Below, in pieces: positions 35,253-44,984 of a stretch of 64,000 bases of DNA (its first letter is position 1; each line of letters begins with the position of its first letter). The DNA comes from Arthrobacter globiformis NBRC 12137. Lineage in GTDB: Bacteria > Actinomycetota > Actinomycetes > Actinomycetales > Micrococcaceae. The notes under the pieces are model-generated. The model did not search any database. It worked only from the letters and a program-made list of their open reading frames with translations, and was not told the DNA's origin. The stretch lies in assembly GCF_000238915.1 (NCBI RefSeq), contig NZ_BAEG01000037.1, positions 1 through 64,000 of the forward strand, read 5' to 3'. The position numbers were made by a program, and so were the translations under genes.

Positions 35253-37376
35253 ATGAAGACGATGTCAGCAGCCAGTCCGTCCTCCGACCAGCCCCCGCAG
35301 CCGGACGAAACACCGCCAGGTGTGACGCCCGCCAGCGAGTCAGCCTCCAGTGCCGCGCAGCCCGGCGAGGCCCGTTCCAGCGCCATCATGGCAGCAGGAA
35401 CCCTCGTTTCGCGCTTCCTGGGGTTCGGCAAGACCTGGATGCTCGGCGCCGCCCTCGGCCTGGGCTCCACCGTCACTGACACTTTCATCAACGCCAACAA
35501 CCTGCCCAACCTCATCTTCTTGCTGGTGGCTGGCGGCGTGTTCAATGCCGTGCTGGTGCCCCAGATCATCAAAGCGAGCAAGGCCCCCGACAGGGGAGCG
35601 GACTACATCAGCCGGCTGCTCACGCTGGCCGTCCTGGTGCTGATGTCCCTGACCCTGCTCGTCACGCTGTTTGCTCCCGCCGTCATTGAACTCACCACGC
35701 AGGGCTACTCGCCGCAGCAAAAGTCGCTGGCCGTTGCCTTCGCCTTCTGGTGCCTGCCGCAGATTTTCTTCTACGGCCTGTATGCCCTGCTCACCCAGGT
35801 CCTCAACGCCAATGGCGCGTTCGGACCTGCCATGTGGGCGCCCATTTTGAACAACATCGTGGCCATCGCGGGCCTCGGCATGTTCATCTGGGTCTTCGGC
35901 GCCAACGAAGCAAATCCGCATTCACTGGACAACTGGGGCGCGTCGCAGACGTTTTTTGTCGCTGGTTTCTCCACGATCGGCGTGGTTGCCCAGACCGCCA
36001 TTCTGCTGATTCCCGTCTTCCGGCTGAAGCTGGGGCTGCGTCCGCGGTTCGGCTGGCGCGGCGTGGGACTCGGCCACGCCGCAAGACTGAGCGTGTGGAC
36101 GCTCCTGACGGCCGCCGTCGGGCAGTTGGCGTTCCTTTATGTCATGCGCATCGCCACCATTCCCGGTACCGAGCGGCTTCGCCTCGAGAAAGCGGGCGAC
36201 GACGGCGCCGCCGCCATGCTGCCCGGCAACGCCGTGCTCGAGGTGGCCAGCCAGCTGTACCTGCTGCCGCACTCGATCATCGCGCTCTCCCTGGCCACCG
36301 TGCTGTTCAACCGGATGACCCGGGCCTCCCAGGATGGGAACCGCGCACAACTCCGCGAAGCCCTGTCCCACGGCCTGCGGACCATGGCCGTGGCTACAGT
36401 TTTCGGAGCTTTGGCGCTTTTCGCCCTGGCGGGTCCGCTGGGCATGTTTTTCTCCGGCGGGCGCCCCACGGACGGCATCCTGCTTGCGCAGACCCTCACC
36501 ATTCTGGCGCTCAGCACCCCGTTCATGAGTGCCAACTTCATGATGTCCCGGGTCTTTTACGCCAACGAGGACGCACGCACGCCGTTCTACATCCAGCTGG
36601 TGCTGGCCCTGGTTAATGTTGTGGCCGCGTTCTTCATCCAGTTCCTGCCGTTCGACCAGATCATTTTCGCCATCGCCGTCCTGTACACGGGAGGGAACAT
36701 CCTCTCGGTGGTCGTCTCCGCCATCTTCCTCCGCCGGCTGCTGGGACACCTGGACGGTCCGCGGATCATCAACTCGTACATCCACATGGGCTATGCGGCC
36801 CTCGGCTCAGCCGTTGCCGGTGCGGGGGCGCTGTGGCTCATGGGCAGCTACAGCCCGGTCGGCTTCGCCTGGAGCAGCCGGCCCGCTGCCTTGGTGACCA
36901 TCGTCGTCGTCGGCCCCGTGATGCTCGCCGCGTACCTGGTTCTGCTGAAGCTGTTCCGGGTCACGGAGCTGCGCGACCTGCTGCGGCCGTTGCTGGGGCG
37001 GCTGGGCCGCGGTTCCGGCGCAGCGGCAGCTGCTCCGTCTGCCCCTGCCTCCGCCGGGGCTTCGGTTGCCGGAGCATCCGCCGGCACTGCATCGCGGCGG
37101 CGTCCGACGCCGGAACGCGCCACGGTCTCGTCGGACACCGGCCTGATTCCCAGGATTTCCGGCGAGTTCGATTCTGCCTCCTTCCGCGCCGGGCCTGCGC
37201 CCCAGCCGGAACCGGAAGATTACGACGGCGCCACCTACCTCCCCGAGGAGGACGTCCCCGGGACGGCCCGAGGGAACGGCTTGCGCGGGGAGATTCCGCT
37301 TCCGGGCCGCCGGACCTTCCAGGGGACCCCCGGCCAGAACCCGCATTTCCCGTCGCGGCGGCGGAGGAAAAAGTAG
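35253..37376 (+). CDS. murJ: Lipid II flippase MurJ
   Basis: A 707-residue membrane protein from the ATG at 35253, with GGTGAG just upstream; an in-frame GTG at 35223 has no ribosome binding site. Residues about 50-580 hold some 14 helices including T-L-V-S-R-F-L-G-F-G-K and D-T-F-I-N-A-N-N-L-P-N-L-I-F. It moves lipid II across the membrane for peptidoglycan synthesis. A cytoplasmic Ala/Pro-rich tail of about 120 residues ends in R-R-R-R-K-K. In mycobacteria this protein continues into a pseudokinase and sugar-binding domain, which here lie in the next gene. Confidence 0.95.
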   Translation: MKTMSAASPSSDQPPQPDETPPGVTPASESASSAAQPGEARSSAIMAAGTLVSRFLGFGKTWMLGAALGLGSTVTDTFINANNLPNLIFLLVAGGVFNAVLVPQIIKASKAPDRGADYISRLLTLAVLVLMSLTLLVTLFAPAVIELTTQGYSPQQKSLAVAFAFWCLPQIFFYGLYALLTQVLNANGAFGPAMWAPILNNIVAIAGLGMFIWVFGANEANPHSLDNWGASQTFFVAGFSTIGVVAQTAILLIPVFRLKLGLRPRFGWRGVGLGHAARLSVWTLLTAAVGQLAFLYVMRIATIPGTERLRLEKAGDDGAAAMLPGNAVLEVASQLYLLPHSIIALSLATVLFNRMTRASQDGNRAQLREALSHGLRTMAVATVFGALALFALAGPLGMFFSGGRPTDGILLAQTLTILALSTPFMSANFMMSRVFYANEDARTPFYIQLVLALVNVVAAFFIQFLPFDQIIFAIAVLYTGGNILSVVVSAIFLRRLLGHLDGPRIINSYIHMGYAALGSAVAGAGALWLMGSYSPVGFAWSSRPAALVTIVVVGPVMLAAYLVLLKLFRVTELRDLLRPLLGRLGRGSGAAAAAPSAPASAGASVAGASAGTASRRRPTPERATVSSDTGLIPRISGEFDSASFRAGPAPQPEPEDYDGATYLPEEDVPGTARGNGLRGEIPLPGRRTFQGTPGQNPHFPSRRRRKK

Positions 37377-37548
37377 CCCGGACGGGGGCCGGCCAGCCCC
37401 GTCTTCCGCGGCCGTTGCACAGCATCGGCTAGGATCGAGGGGAACAAGGGTAGTTGCAGGCCAAGGGGTCCGCCGGCGCGCCGGAGGCCTTCGGTGGCGT
37501 TGCATCGCCAGGGCCAGAAGCAATTCCCGGACAGGCTAGGAGGAACAC

Positions 37549-39273
37549 GTGTCCCACCCGATCGATGTCGGATCAGTACTTGGCGGCCGCTACAAGGTCA
37601 CGGCCACAGTGCTGAGTTCGCATGACCAGGATCTGGTGCTGGACGGTGTGGACCAGGTGCTTAACCGCCCGGTCAGCATCCTGGTGGCCGGCCCGTACAA
37701 CGCAGACCAGGTAGCCCAGAGCGCCCGCGAAGTGGCGACGGGGGAGCGCCCCGGGAACGTGCAGATCCTGGACCTTGGAGTCAGCGATGCCACGACGTAT
37801 CTGATCACCAACCACACCTCGGCCGCTGACCTGCTGGACCTTGTGGTTGCGTCCAACCCGCCCTATGTCGAGCCGTTCTTCACGGACACCCTGGGCAGCG
37901 AGATCTTCGGCCAGGCCCGCTCCCACGAACCCGAAGCCTACGACGAAGACGACGAGGTCGAAGCCGGGTACATCAACTACAACGAAAATCAGCCGGGCGG
38001 GCAGTACCCCGCCACCGCGCCTGCGCCAGCCGCCAGCCGGTCCGGCCACTCCAGCCATTCCAGCCACGGGGCAGCAGCTCCGCAGGGGCACGGACAGCAA
38101 GCGCCTGCCCAGGCACCCACAGCACCGGTGCGGAAGGCTCCCGTCGTGCCGCCGCTCCCAGCAGCCCGTCCCGCCGCGCGTGCCGGTGCCGCAGGTGCCG
38201 CCGCCGCCGGTGCCGCCGCGACCGGTTCGCGGAGCGACCGGCAGGGCATCCCGGAGACTACTGCGCCGCAGCCGATCCAGCCGGATAGGGGCTATGAGCA
38301 GGACGCCACGCAGCACGACAACGTTGAGCAGGCACTTCTGCAGCGCGACAACAACCGCTCCGGGAACGCCGCACGAGGTGCCGCCGGCGCAGGTGCAGCG
38401 GCCGCCGGAGCCGCCGCTGCTTCTGGTGACGGGCACAACTCATCCAAGGTGTCGCTGTGGTCCGAAAACGACTATGACTACGTCCCCGAAGACGAGTACG
38501 ACGACGAGGGCAGCAACGCGCACGAACAGGACCGCCGTGCGGGGAACTTCCCTGACGTCGCCCGAACCGGTACCGCTCCGGCTGCCGATTATTACGACGA
38601 TGAAGACGACGAGCCACAGAAGGAGCCGCGTTCCATGCGGTGGCTCGTCGGTGGCCTTCTTGCGGCCGTCCTGATTGTCGGACTCATCTTCGCCGTAACC
38701 AACCTCGGCAGCCTCTTCAAGAGCGCACCGCAAACGGAAGCGACCCCCGGAGCCACCGCACCGCCGTCGGCTGCCACGCAGCCGAGTACCGGAACGCCGG
38801 CCAAGAGCACTGCTCCGGCGGCAGGGCCGCCGGCCATCGAGGGGATCACCCGCCAGGGCAACTTTGATTTCGCTGCGACGTACGACGACGACCTCGGCAA
38901 GGCCTTCGACGGAAACGCGGCGAGCTACTGGTCGGACATGGAGTTTGCCACCGAGGACTGGGGCGGCCTTGCTCCCGAGGGTGTCCCGCTGGTGGTCAAG
39001 CTCAAGAGCTCTTCCAAGGTCTCCTCGATCACCCTGAACCAGTTGGGTGCCTCGGGCGGAAGCATCACGGTTTACACCAACGACCGCCCGGCGCTGGACG
39101 GTGCAAAGCAGGTGGGAACCAACAGCTTCACTTCGCCTGACCTCACTATGCCGCTTGCCGAACCGGTGACCGCTCAGTACGTCATTATCTCGATCAAGAA
39201 CCTGCCCAAGCTTGCAGCTCCGAAGACCCGCTTTGGCTACGGCCTGCGGCTGGCGGAGATCAAGGTCCAGTAA
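37549..39273 (+). CDS. Kinase-remnant, single-pass, discoidin-like domain protein
   Basis: A 574-residue protein from a GTG behind AGGAGG. Residues about 8-110 resemble only the N-lobe of a Ser/Thr kinase (G-G-R-Y-K-V, then L-N-R-P-V-S-I-L-V); no H-R-D, D-F-G or catalytic loop follows. A long Ala/Pro/acidic region leads to one membrane helix near residue 365 (W-L-V-G-G-L-L-A-A-V-L-I-V-G), then an extracellular discoidin/CBM-like domain at the C-terminus. This is the domain set of the C-terminal half of mycobacterial MviN (Rv3910), split off as a separate gene after murJ. A role in regulating MurJ is inferred. Confidence 0.82.
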   Translation: MSHPIDVGSVLGGRYKVTATVLSSHDQDLVLDGVDQVLNRPVSILVAGPYNADQVAQSAREVATGERPGNVQILDLGVSDATTYLITNHTSAADLLDLVVASNPPYVEPFFTDTLGSEIFGQARSHEPEAYDEDDEVEAGYINYNENQPGGQYPATAPAPAASRSGHSSHSSHGAAAPQGHGQQAPAQAPTAPVRKAPVVPPLPAARPAARAGAAGAAAAGAAATGSRSDRQGIPETTAPQPIQPDRGYEQDATQHDNVEQALLQRDNNRSGNAARGAAGAGAAAAGAAAASGDGHNSSKVSLWSENDYDYVPEDEYDDEGSNAHEQDRRAGNFPDVARTGTAPAADYYDDEDDEPQKEPRSMRWLVGGLLAAVLIVGLIFAVTNLGSLFKSAPQTEATPGATAPPSAATQPSTGTPAKSTAPAAGPPAIEGITRQGNFDFAATYDDDLGKAFDGNAASYWSDMEFATEDWGGLAPEGVPLVVKLKSSSKVSSITLNQLGASGGSITVYTNDRPALDGAKQVGTNSFTSPDLTMPLAEPVTAQYVIISIKNLPKLAAPKTRFGYGLRLAEIKVQ

Positions 39274-39417
39274 GGGAACGCTGCCGTTCGGAAGTCACGT
39301 TCCTCCCCGGCGTAACCGGCATGCCCTCAGGTTGCCGGAGGCGGTACCCTTGTGGAAAGTCCCGTGGCGGTGTTCCCGTGCAGGCACGGGTGTTTTCGCC
39401 TGCCTCCAAATACGTTT

Positions 39418-39443
39418 GGAATATTCCACACTGCCAATCAGTT
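39418..39443 (+). promoter_or_regulatory. SigR/SigH-type promoter of trxB-trxA
   Basis: GGAAT at 39418-39422 and GTT at 39441-39443 are separated by exactly 18 bases, the consensus of the thiol-oxidative-stress sigma factor SigR (SigH in mycobacteria). It lies about 60 bp before trxB, a classical SigR target. Transcription would start near 39450. Confidence 0.82.
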
Positions 39444-39501
39444 GTGCCATGTGGCCGGCCGGAAGGCTGGCGCATCGACAAAGGAAGAGGTTCACCGTTC
39501 A

Positions 39502-40458
39502 GTGAGCACCGCAGAAAACAGCGCGTCAGAAGTGCGTGATGTCATCATCGTCGGCTCCGGCCCCGCAGGCTACACGGCCGCCGTGTACACGGCCCGCGCC
39601 AACCTGAAGCCGCTGCTGCTGGCTGGCTCCGTTACTGCGGGCGGTGAGCTCATGAACACCACGGATGTCGAGAACTACCCGGGCTTCCCCGAGGGCATCA
39701 TGGGTCCGGACCTGATGGAGAACTTCGAAAAGCAGGCCGCCCGCTTCGGCACCGAGATCCAGTTCGAAGACGTCACCGCCCTGGATCTCGACGGCGACAT
39801 CAAGACTGTCACGATCGCGACGGGGGAGACCTTCCGCGCCCGCGCCATCATTCTTTCCACCGGTTCGGCGTACCGCGAGCTCGGCCTGGCCAACGAAAAG
39901 CGGCTCTCCGGCCACGGTGTCAGCTGGTGTGCAACCTGCGACGGTTTCTTCTTCAAGGACCAGGACATCGCAGTGATCGGCGGCGGCGACTCTGCCATGG
40001 AGGAAGCACTCTTCCTCACCAAATTCGCCAAGTCCGTCACTGTGGTGCACCGCCGCGACACGCTGAAGGCATCCAAGATCATGGGCGACCGCGCGCAGGC
40101 CCACGAGAAGATCAACTTCGTGTGGAATACCGCCGTTGAAGACGTCCTCGGTGAAGACAAGGTCACTGGCCTGAAGCTGAAGAACCTGGTCGACGGCACC
40201 GAGTCAGAACTGGCCGTGACCGGCGTCTTCGTGGCTATCGGCAACGATCCGCGCACCGAGCTCATCAAGGACAGCCTGGAGATCACGGAAGCCGGGACCA
40301 TCGCCGTCGAAGGCCGCAGCTCCCGCACGAGCATCAAGGGCGTCTTCGCCGCCGGCGATGTCGTGGACCCGACCTACCGCCAGGCGATCACTGCTTCCGG
40401 CTCGGGCTGTGTCGCAGCGATCGACGTCGAGCACTACCTCGCAGACCTTCACGCCTGA
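39502..40458 (+). CDS. trxB: Thioredoxin reductase
   Basis: A 318-residue flavoprotein from a GTG at 39502 behind GGAAGAGG; the frame is open back to 39352, but that part overlaps the promoter. It has G-S-G-P-A-G-Y-T for FAD, the redox pair C143-A-T-C146 and G-G-G-D-S-A for NADPH. It reduces thioredoxin with NADPH. trxA follows after 38 bp. In many actinobacteria a sigM gene precedes trxB; here none is present. Confidence 0.96.
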   Translation: MSTAENSASEVRDVIIVGSGPAGYTAAVYTARANLKPLLLAGSVTAGGELMNTTDVENYPGFPEGIMGPDLMENFEKQAARFGTEIQFEDVTALDLDGDIKTVTIATGETFRARAIILSTGSAYRELGLANEKRLSGHGVSWCATCDGFFFKDQDIAVIGGGDSAMEEALFLTKFAKSVTVVHRRDTLKASKIMGDRAQAHEKINFVWNTAVEDVLGEDKVTGLKLKNLVDGTESELAVTGVFVAIGNDPRTELIKDSLEITEAGTIAVEGRSSRTSIKGVFAAGDVVDPTYRQAITASGSGCVAAIDVEHYLADLHA

Positions 40459-40496
40459 CCGGCGCTGAAAATCATTCGAAGAGAGAGACAAGGGTT

Positions 40497-40823
40497 ATGA
40501 GCAACGCAAAAGATGTAACTGACGCAAGCTTCAGCACTGACGTACTCGCCGCTGACAAGCCGGTAATCGTTGACTTCTGGGCCGAATGGTGCGGTCCTTG
40601 CCGGAAGCTGGGTCCTATCCTGGATGAGATCTCGGTGGAGTACGGCGAGAAGGTCAACGTCGTGAAGGTGAATGTCGATGACAACCCGGCGATCGCCGCG
40701 GAGTACGGCATCACCTCCATTCCCGCCGTCTACCTGTTCCAGGGCGGCGAAGTGAAGAGCACGGTCATCGGTGCAAAGCCGAAGCAGTTCTTCGAGAAGG
40801 AATTCGCGGACGTTCTGTCCTAG
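40497..40823 (+). CDS. trxA: Thioredoxin
   Basis: A 108-residue thioredoxin with W-C32-G-P-C35 and the cis-proline motif S-I-P-A-V. It is the dithiol electron carrier reduced by TrxB, encoded in the same operon. A strong terminator follows at 40877. In mycobacteria and corynebacteria an amidase gene (cwlM) comes next; here a long gene-free region follows instead. Confidence 0.97.
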   Translation: MSNAKDVTDASFSTDVLAADKPVIVDFWAEWCGPCRKLGPILDEISVEYGEKVNVVKVNVDDNPAIAAEYGITSIPAVYLFQGGEVKSTVIGAKPKQFFEKEFADVLS

Positions 40824-40876
40824 CCGTAACAGGCCTGGATGGGAAACCTGACAGGCACCGCCGGCGTTAGGCGTGC

Positions 40877-40918
40877 AAAGGTGGCCATCACTCTCAGGGG
40901 AGTGGTGGCCACCTTTTT
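40877..40918 (+). terminator. Rho-independent terminator after trxA
   Basis: Perfect 17-base arms (40877-40893 and 40900-40916) with a 6-base loop, continuing into a run of five T. Confidence 0.93.
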
Positions 40919-41231
40919 GCGTCCCTGTTGGGTATCACTCAACTGGGTCTCGCTCATTTGGGACACCTTCAACTGAGTGCCGGCGGCATCACCAGCCTCT
41001 GGACTGAGCGGGGCTTCGAGAGAGTCAAAAGGTAACCTGGTTCAATCTCTTTCTGCGGGTACATTGGCCAAGAATCATTGTGACGGTTGCAGGTCTCGAT
41101 ACAAGCGATTTCGACCCGTATGCCTCCATCGAACCGCTGCATTTTGCGTCGCGGCGGCGGCGGATCAGGTGCGCTCGACGCCGCGCGACGCCAGCCGGAG
41201 CCAGAAACGCATGTAGACGTACGCTGTCAAT

Positions 41232-41245
41232 GTTTCACGTGAAAC
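41232..41245. promoter_or_regulatory. parS: parS site 1 (perfect)
   Basis: Exact match to the 14-bp palindrome GTTTCACGTGAAAC bound by chromosomal ParB. It is the leftmost site, 409 bp from the trxA stop. Confidence 0.97.
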
Positions 41246-41860
41246 TGGCTCACTTGCGGTGGCCCGTCTAACTGGGTATACCCAGGCGACTGTTGGGACG
41301 TGGGTGGCAGCCAGGTTGACTCCGGGCACGCAGACCGTCGCGCGTACTCTTGGCCGCAGTTCTTGCCCGCACCGCCTGAGGGTTCCCTCGTCCCTGCAGC
41401 ACGCGGTCTCCGCCCTCCGCTGCCCGGTAACGAGTAATGACAATTCTCGTCTATACGCGCCAAATCCCCGTGATCGGTCCCTTTCGTACAACGCCGCTCG
41501 TTACCGGGGCCTGGCACCAGGCCCGTGCTCCCATGTGTACGGTCGGGCATTGGGAGTGATTGTCGCAGTAGTCCAGCTTCCGCATGGAATCTTGTTAGCA
41601 GGCGCCGTTCCACACGGGGAGGGACCATTAGCCGACATAAGCCATTCGCCCCGCCATCACGTGCACTCCATATTTGCTGAATCAAAGTCGCGCCTCCACC
41701 TGGCCCGCGGTACGCCTCCTGGCGGAGATCTGGAATTCTCAGCGCAAACCGGTGACTGCGCTGCTACCCATGGACGCAGCATGGCGGGCTCAACGTAGCC
41801 TCCCAGGGACACCACCCATCCCGGCCCCACGTCCGACTCGATGCCTATTCCGGCATGCGC

Positions 41861-41874
41861 GTTTCACGTGAAAC
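41861..41874. promoter_or_regulatory. parS: parS site 2 (perfect)
   Basis: Exact match to the 14-bp palindrome, 629 bp after site 1, in non-coding sequence. Confidence 0.97.
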
Positions 41875-42938
41875 ATGATCGCCGCGGGGAATTAGTCAGC
41901 CGCCTACCGCCAGTTATCGGCTCCAGCACAGGCGGCACTAGAGAATCCCGATCGATCTCCCCTAAGGGACCAGCGCCTGCCCGTGATCTGAGATCGACCC
42001 GACCCTGCACGGATGGCTCAGCACGCGAGTGCCCTGCCCGCGTCAGCTTGGAACATCCTGAAGCACCCAAACACGCCCTTCCCCAGCGTTTCCCGGCCTG
42101 GCCAAGTCGGGTCTGGCCTGGCTAACAGGGCACCCCGCCAACACCGGGCACGCGCGATACTGTTCCGTGGGCCATACTTTTGAGCTGGTAGAGGCCCAAA
42201 AATGGGCAACATTCCTGCACCCGGATCTCGGAGATTTTTCGGATTTGTGCAATCTTGGACCACGACAGGATGGGTCGCAATACAGGGCTAACAATGTATT
42301 CAGGTTGCCAACACGACATGGTGAGCCGCGAGTTATACCCAGCCGCCGTGCAAACTCGCAGACGCCCAACGTTGACTACGGTCGACGACGCCTTCAGACC
42401 GGCCCGGCGGCGCATCCGTGGTATTGCGTCTTTCGGCTACGACCACGCCTCGCCTCGTCGAATCATTGGTACACAATGCGACATTGGCACACAGTGCGCA
42501 ATCGGTTCGGTCCGGATCGAGCTCGGGCACTAAAGGCCTCGGGCACTAAGGCAGAGCACGTTAGTGCACCGAACCAGCGGCCGGCCGAAGCAAGGTAGGC
42601 ATCCGGAATACACGCATGGACCGCTAGATACACCGCTTCTTGGAATGCGGCTCTTTCAGGAACCGGCCTAAGCGCTTCGACTGCCCGTTCGACCCTCATT
42701 GCAGCTTGTCGGGCACGCTGCACCCACGGCCACCCGGACGAGGCGAGAGGCGTGTTCTGCAGAATGCCGCCAACTGCTGTAGTCGTCATGCTTCGCCAGT
42801 CATCCTGGCGCGCCGCCAAAGCCTTGCTGCACCGTCATTCGTGCGAAGCACCGACTGCATCTAGCCGGATCCATGCTCTTCATTTTTGAGCGCAGGAGTA
42901 CATTTCGGACCGCTCGGACGTGATCGATCCGCGTCTGT

Positions 42939-42952
42939 GTTTCACGTGAAAC
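42939..42952. promoter_or_regulatory. parS: parS site 3 (perfect)
   Basis: Exact match to the palindrome, 1078 bp after site 2. Confidence 0.97.
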
Positions 42953-43207
42953 AGCGCTGCAGGTCGGCGATGTGCAGGTCCAACACAAGCACGCAGGCAG
43001 CCAAGTGGCGCCCTATTCTGGAATCAAAAGAGCGGTGGTGCGCGGGTTCTTTAGGCCTCCGTTCTTAGAGCCACGCTTGGTTTCAGCTTCTGATGAGCCG
43101 CACGTGCTAACCGTCCGTTCGCGCTCCAGGGCGCTCAGGCCTGCCGGCTACTACTTACCGGACTCTGCCACCGAACGCCTCACTGAGTACGGGGCCACCG
43201 CCTGGCG

Positions 43208-43259
43208 AAGCCGCATTCGGATCGGCGGGGTCGGTGGCATCCTCGATCCGATGCGGCTT
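43208..43259. repeat. 16-bp hairpin in the gene-free region
   Basis: Arms 43208-43224 and 43244-43259 pair over 16 bases with one bulged T and a 19-base loop. It lies 30 bp before parS site 4. No T run follows, so a simple terminator is unlikely. It could mark a structured RNA or a DNA cruciform. Confidence 0.7.
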
Positions 43260-43289
43260 GGGGGAGGGACGACTGGGCTCTAGCTCAAC

Positions 43290-43303
43290 GTTTCACGTGA
43301 AAC
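43290..43303. promoter_or_regulatory. parS: parS site 4 (perfect)
   Basis: Exact match to the palindrome, 351 bp after site 3. Confidence 0.97.
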
Positions 43304-44308
43304 GTGAGGACAGGACTGTGAGGCCCACGACCTGACTCCGCACAGGAAGAGACACGATGACCCGAAGCACCAGCCCGTCGGATGAGCTCACACAGGAGCT
43401 GGACGTACAACGCAGGTGCACTGAACGAAGCAGTGCTGAAGCAGGGCCGTCGCAAGCGTCCTTGGCCCAGAGAGCCGTCCAGGGCATCGCAGGTCCCCAT
43501 CCATCCACGCCATCCACGTTATCCACGCGTGCGAGCATATCGCGGCACGTCCCCAGCATGATTCTCCACCGAATTCTGCCGGGCGGGTTCCGGCTCCCGC
43601 GTCACCTCATAAGATGCCTTCGTGTGGACGGGCTATTCATGGCCATAGGCCTTGGCCTTGGCCTGCTGAGACGCTGCGGACGCCAACCGCGCCATAGCCG
43701 CCGACGAGATGCGAATCAAAGCAAAGCAAGCTTTGCATTTGACGGCGATTCAGTACGCAGCCTCGATCCCGATTCGAAGCACCTGGGCGGCCCCACGACA
43801 GTCAGAGCACGTGGAGCCTCTTATGCCGGAACCTAGAGAGAACTCGACAAGTCAGGGGTGGGGCAGCAGCATCCCGGCCTCCCACTTCGTCCATGCCCTG
43901 TCGTCTCACCACCGGTGCATCGTCCGCCCGGGGCAACAGAAGCGACTGGCGGACCATGGGACTAGGCTACAGCGTCCCAGTACGTGGTCGACCGGGTAGC
44001 TGGTCGATCGAGACCCGCTACGCATAGGGCAATCTCGCGCCGATTTTCAAGACGCAGCCGAGCCCGGGGAGCACTGTACCCGTGGAACGTAAGAGCGGCG
44101 GGTACTGCCCGAGTGTCAGGGCAACACGCGATGGTCCGATTCTCTATGCAGCGCCGAATGACCGCAGCGTTGAATTCCGCCCGTCACCATTGAGGATGGC
44201 GCAGGTTGGTCGGCTCAGCGGCTGGGTTCATCGCAACTGCGCTCCGGACATCCCAGCCAATCCAGCAAGGTCCAGCGTGGTTCAAGAACGCACATCCCTC
44301 TTTGTTCC

Positions 44309-44336
44309 CTGGGAGCTGGATAAGTCCAGCTCCCAG
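44309..44336. repeat. Perfect 12-bp hairpin with TAAG loop
   Basis: CTGGGAGCTGGA (44309-44320) pairs fully with 44325-44336 around a 4-base loop. It lies about 210 bp before the DnaA-box cluster and has no T run. It is the most stable short hairpin noticed in the gene-free region. Confidence 0.75.
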
Positions 44337-44546
44337 CACTGGCCAACCGGCGTCGGCTCTGGGTTGCCAATTCAAAGTCGCGCGCCACCTCGCTCAAGAC
44401 CGCATCAGTGGGGAACCCATCGGCATCTGGGTTCTGCCTTTGCCCCCCAAACTCGGTTAGGAACTCCGGACGAGGCTCACGGCACGACCGACGCTGAGGC
44501 CAGTTCGGTTACGTCACGTGCCGATATGGTGTGACTCACCATGACA

Positions 44547-44984
44547 TTATTCACACCTTTATCCACAGCCTAATTCACAGGGTTATCCACAACCTCCTCA
44601 CCCAGCCTGTGGATCCACCGGGCCATACGTGACTACAATCACGGATGCCTTAAGTCGTGGACGCACGAGCCACCAAATTGCGTGCACGAACCTGGCCGGC
44701 CCCCCGGGGGGATCACTCAGGCCAGTTCTGGCACCGCACGCAGGATAAACTACGGATTTAGGTGGATGATTACCCTTCGGACGCCACCTTGGGGCGCGGC
44801 GGAACGCGGCCCCAGCGTAGGCGATGCGTTTCACGTGAAACGTGCACGTCAGATGTCGATGAGGACCAACATCACCCGGGCCTAGCCGCATTGGCCGACA
44901 TAGCACTGGAGCTCCGCGACCTGTGTCATATCCCCAGTTTTATCCACACAGTTATCCACAGCGTTATCCACCGGCTTATCACCA
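44547..44984. promoter_or_regulatory. DnaA-box cluster around parS site 5
   Basis: Perfect TTATCCACA boxes lie at 44559-44567, 44583-44591, 44940-44948 and 44952-44960, all in the same orientation. TTATTCACA (44547-44555), TAATTCACA (44571-44579), TTATCCACC (44964-44972) and TTATCACCA (44976-44984) flank them. Two sub-clusters sit about 350 bp apart with a parS between. There are more perfect boxes here than in either interval flanking dnaA. The role could be DnaA titration (datA-like), accessory origin or regulation. Confidence 0.85.
44828..44841. promoter_or_regulatory. parS: parS site 5 (perfect), between two DnaA-box groups
   Basis: Exact match to the palindrome, 1538 bp after site 4 and about 100 bp before the second DnaA-box group. 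Confidence 0.97.

Noticed and set aside
41259..41798. 179-codon frame in the gene-free region
   Set aside because: No ribosome binding site, no domain, composition unlike neighbouring proteins, and it overlaps other equally poor frames.
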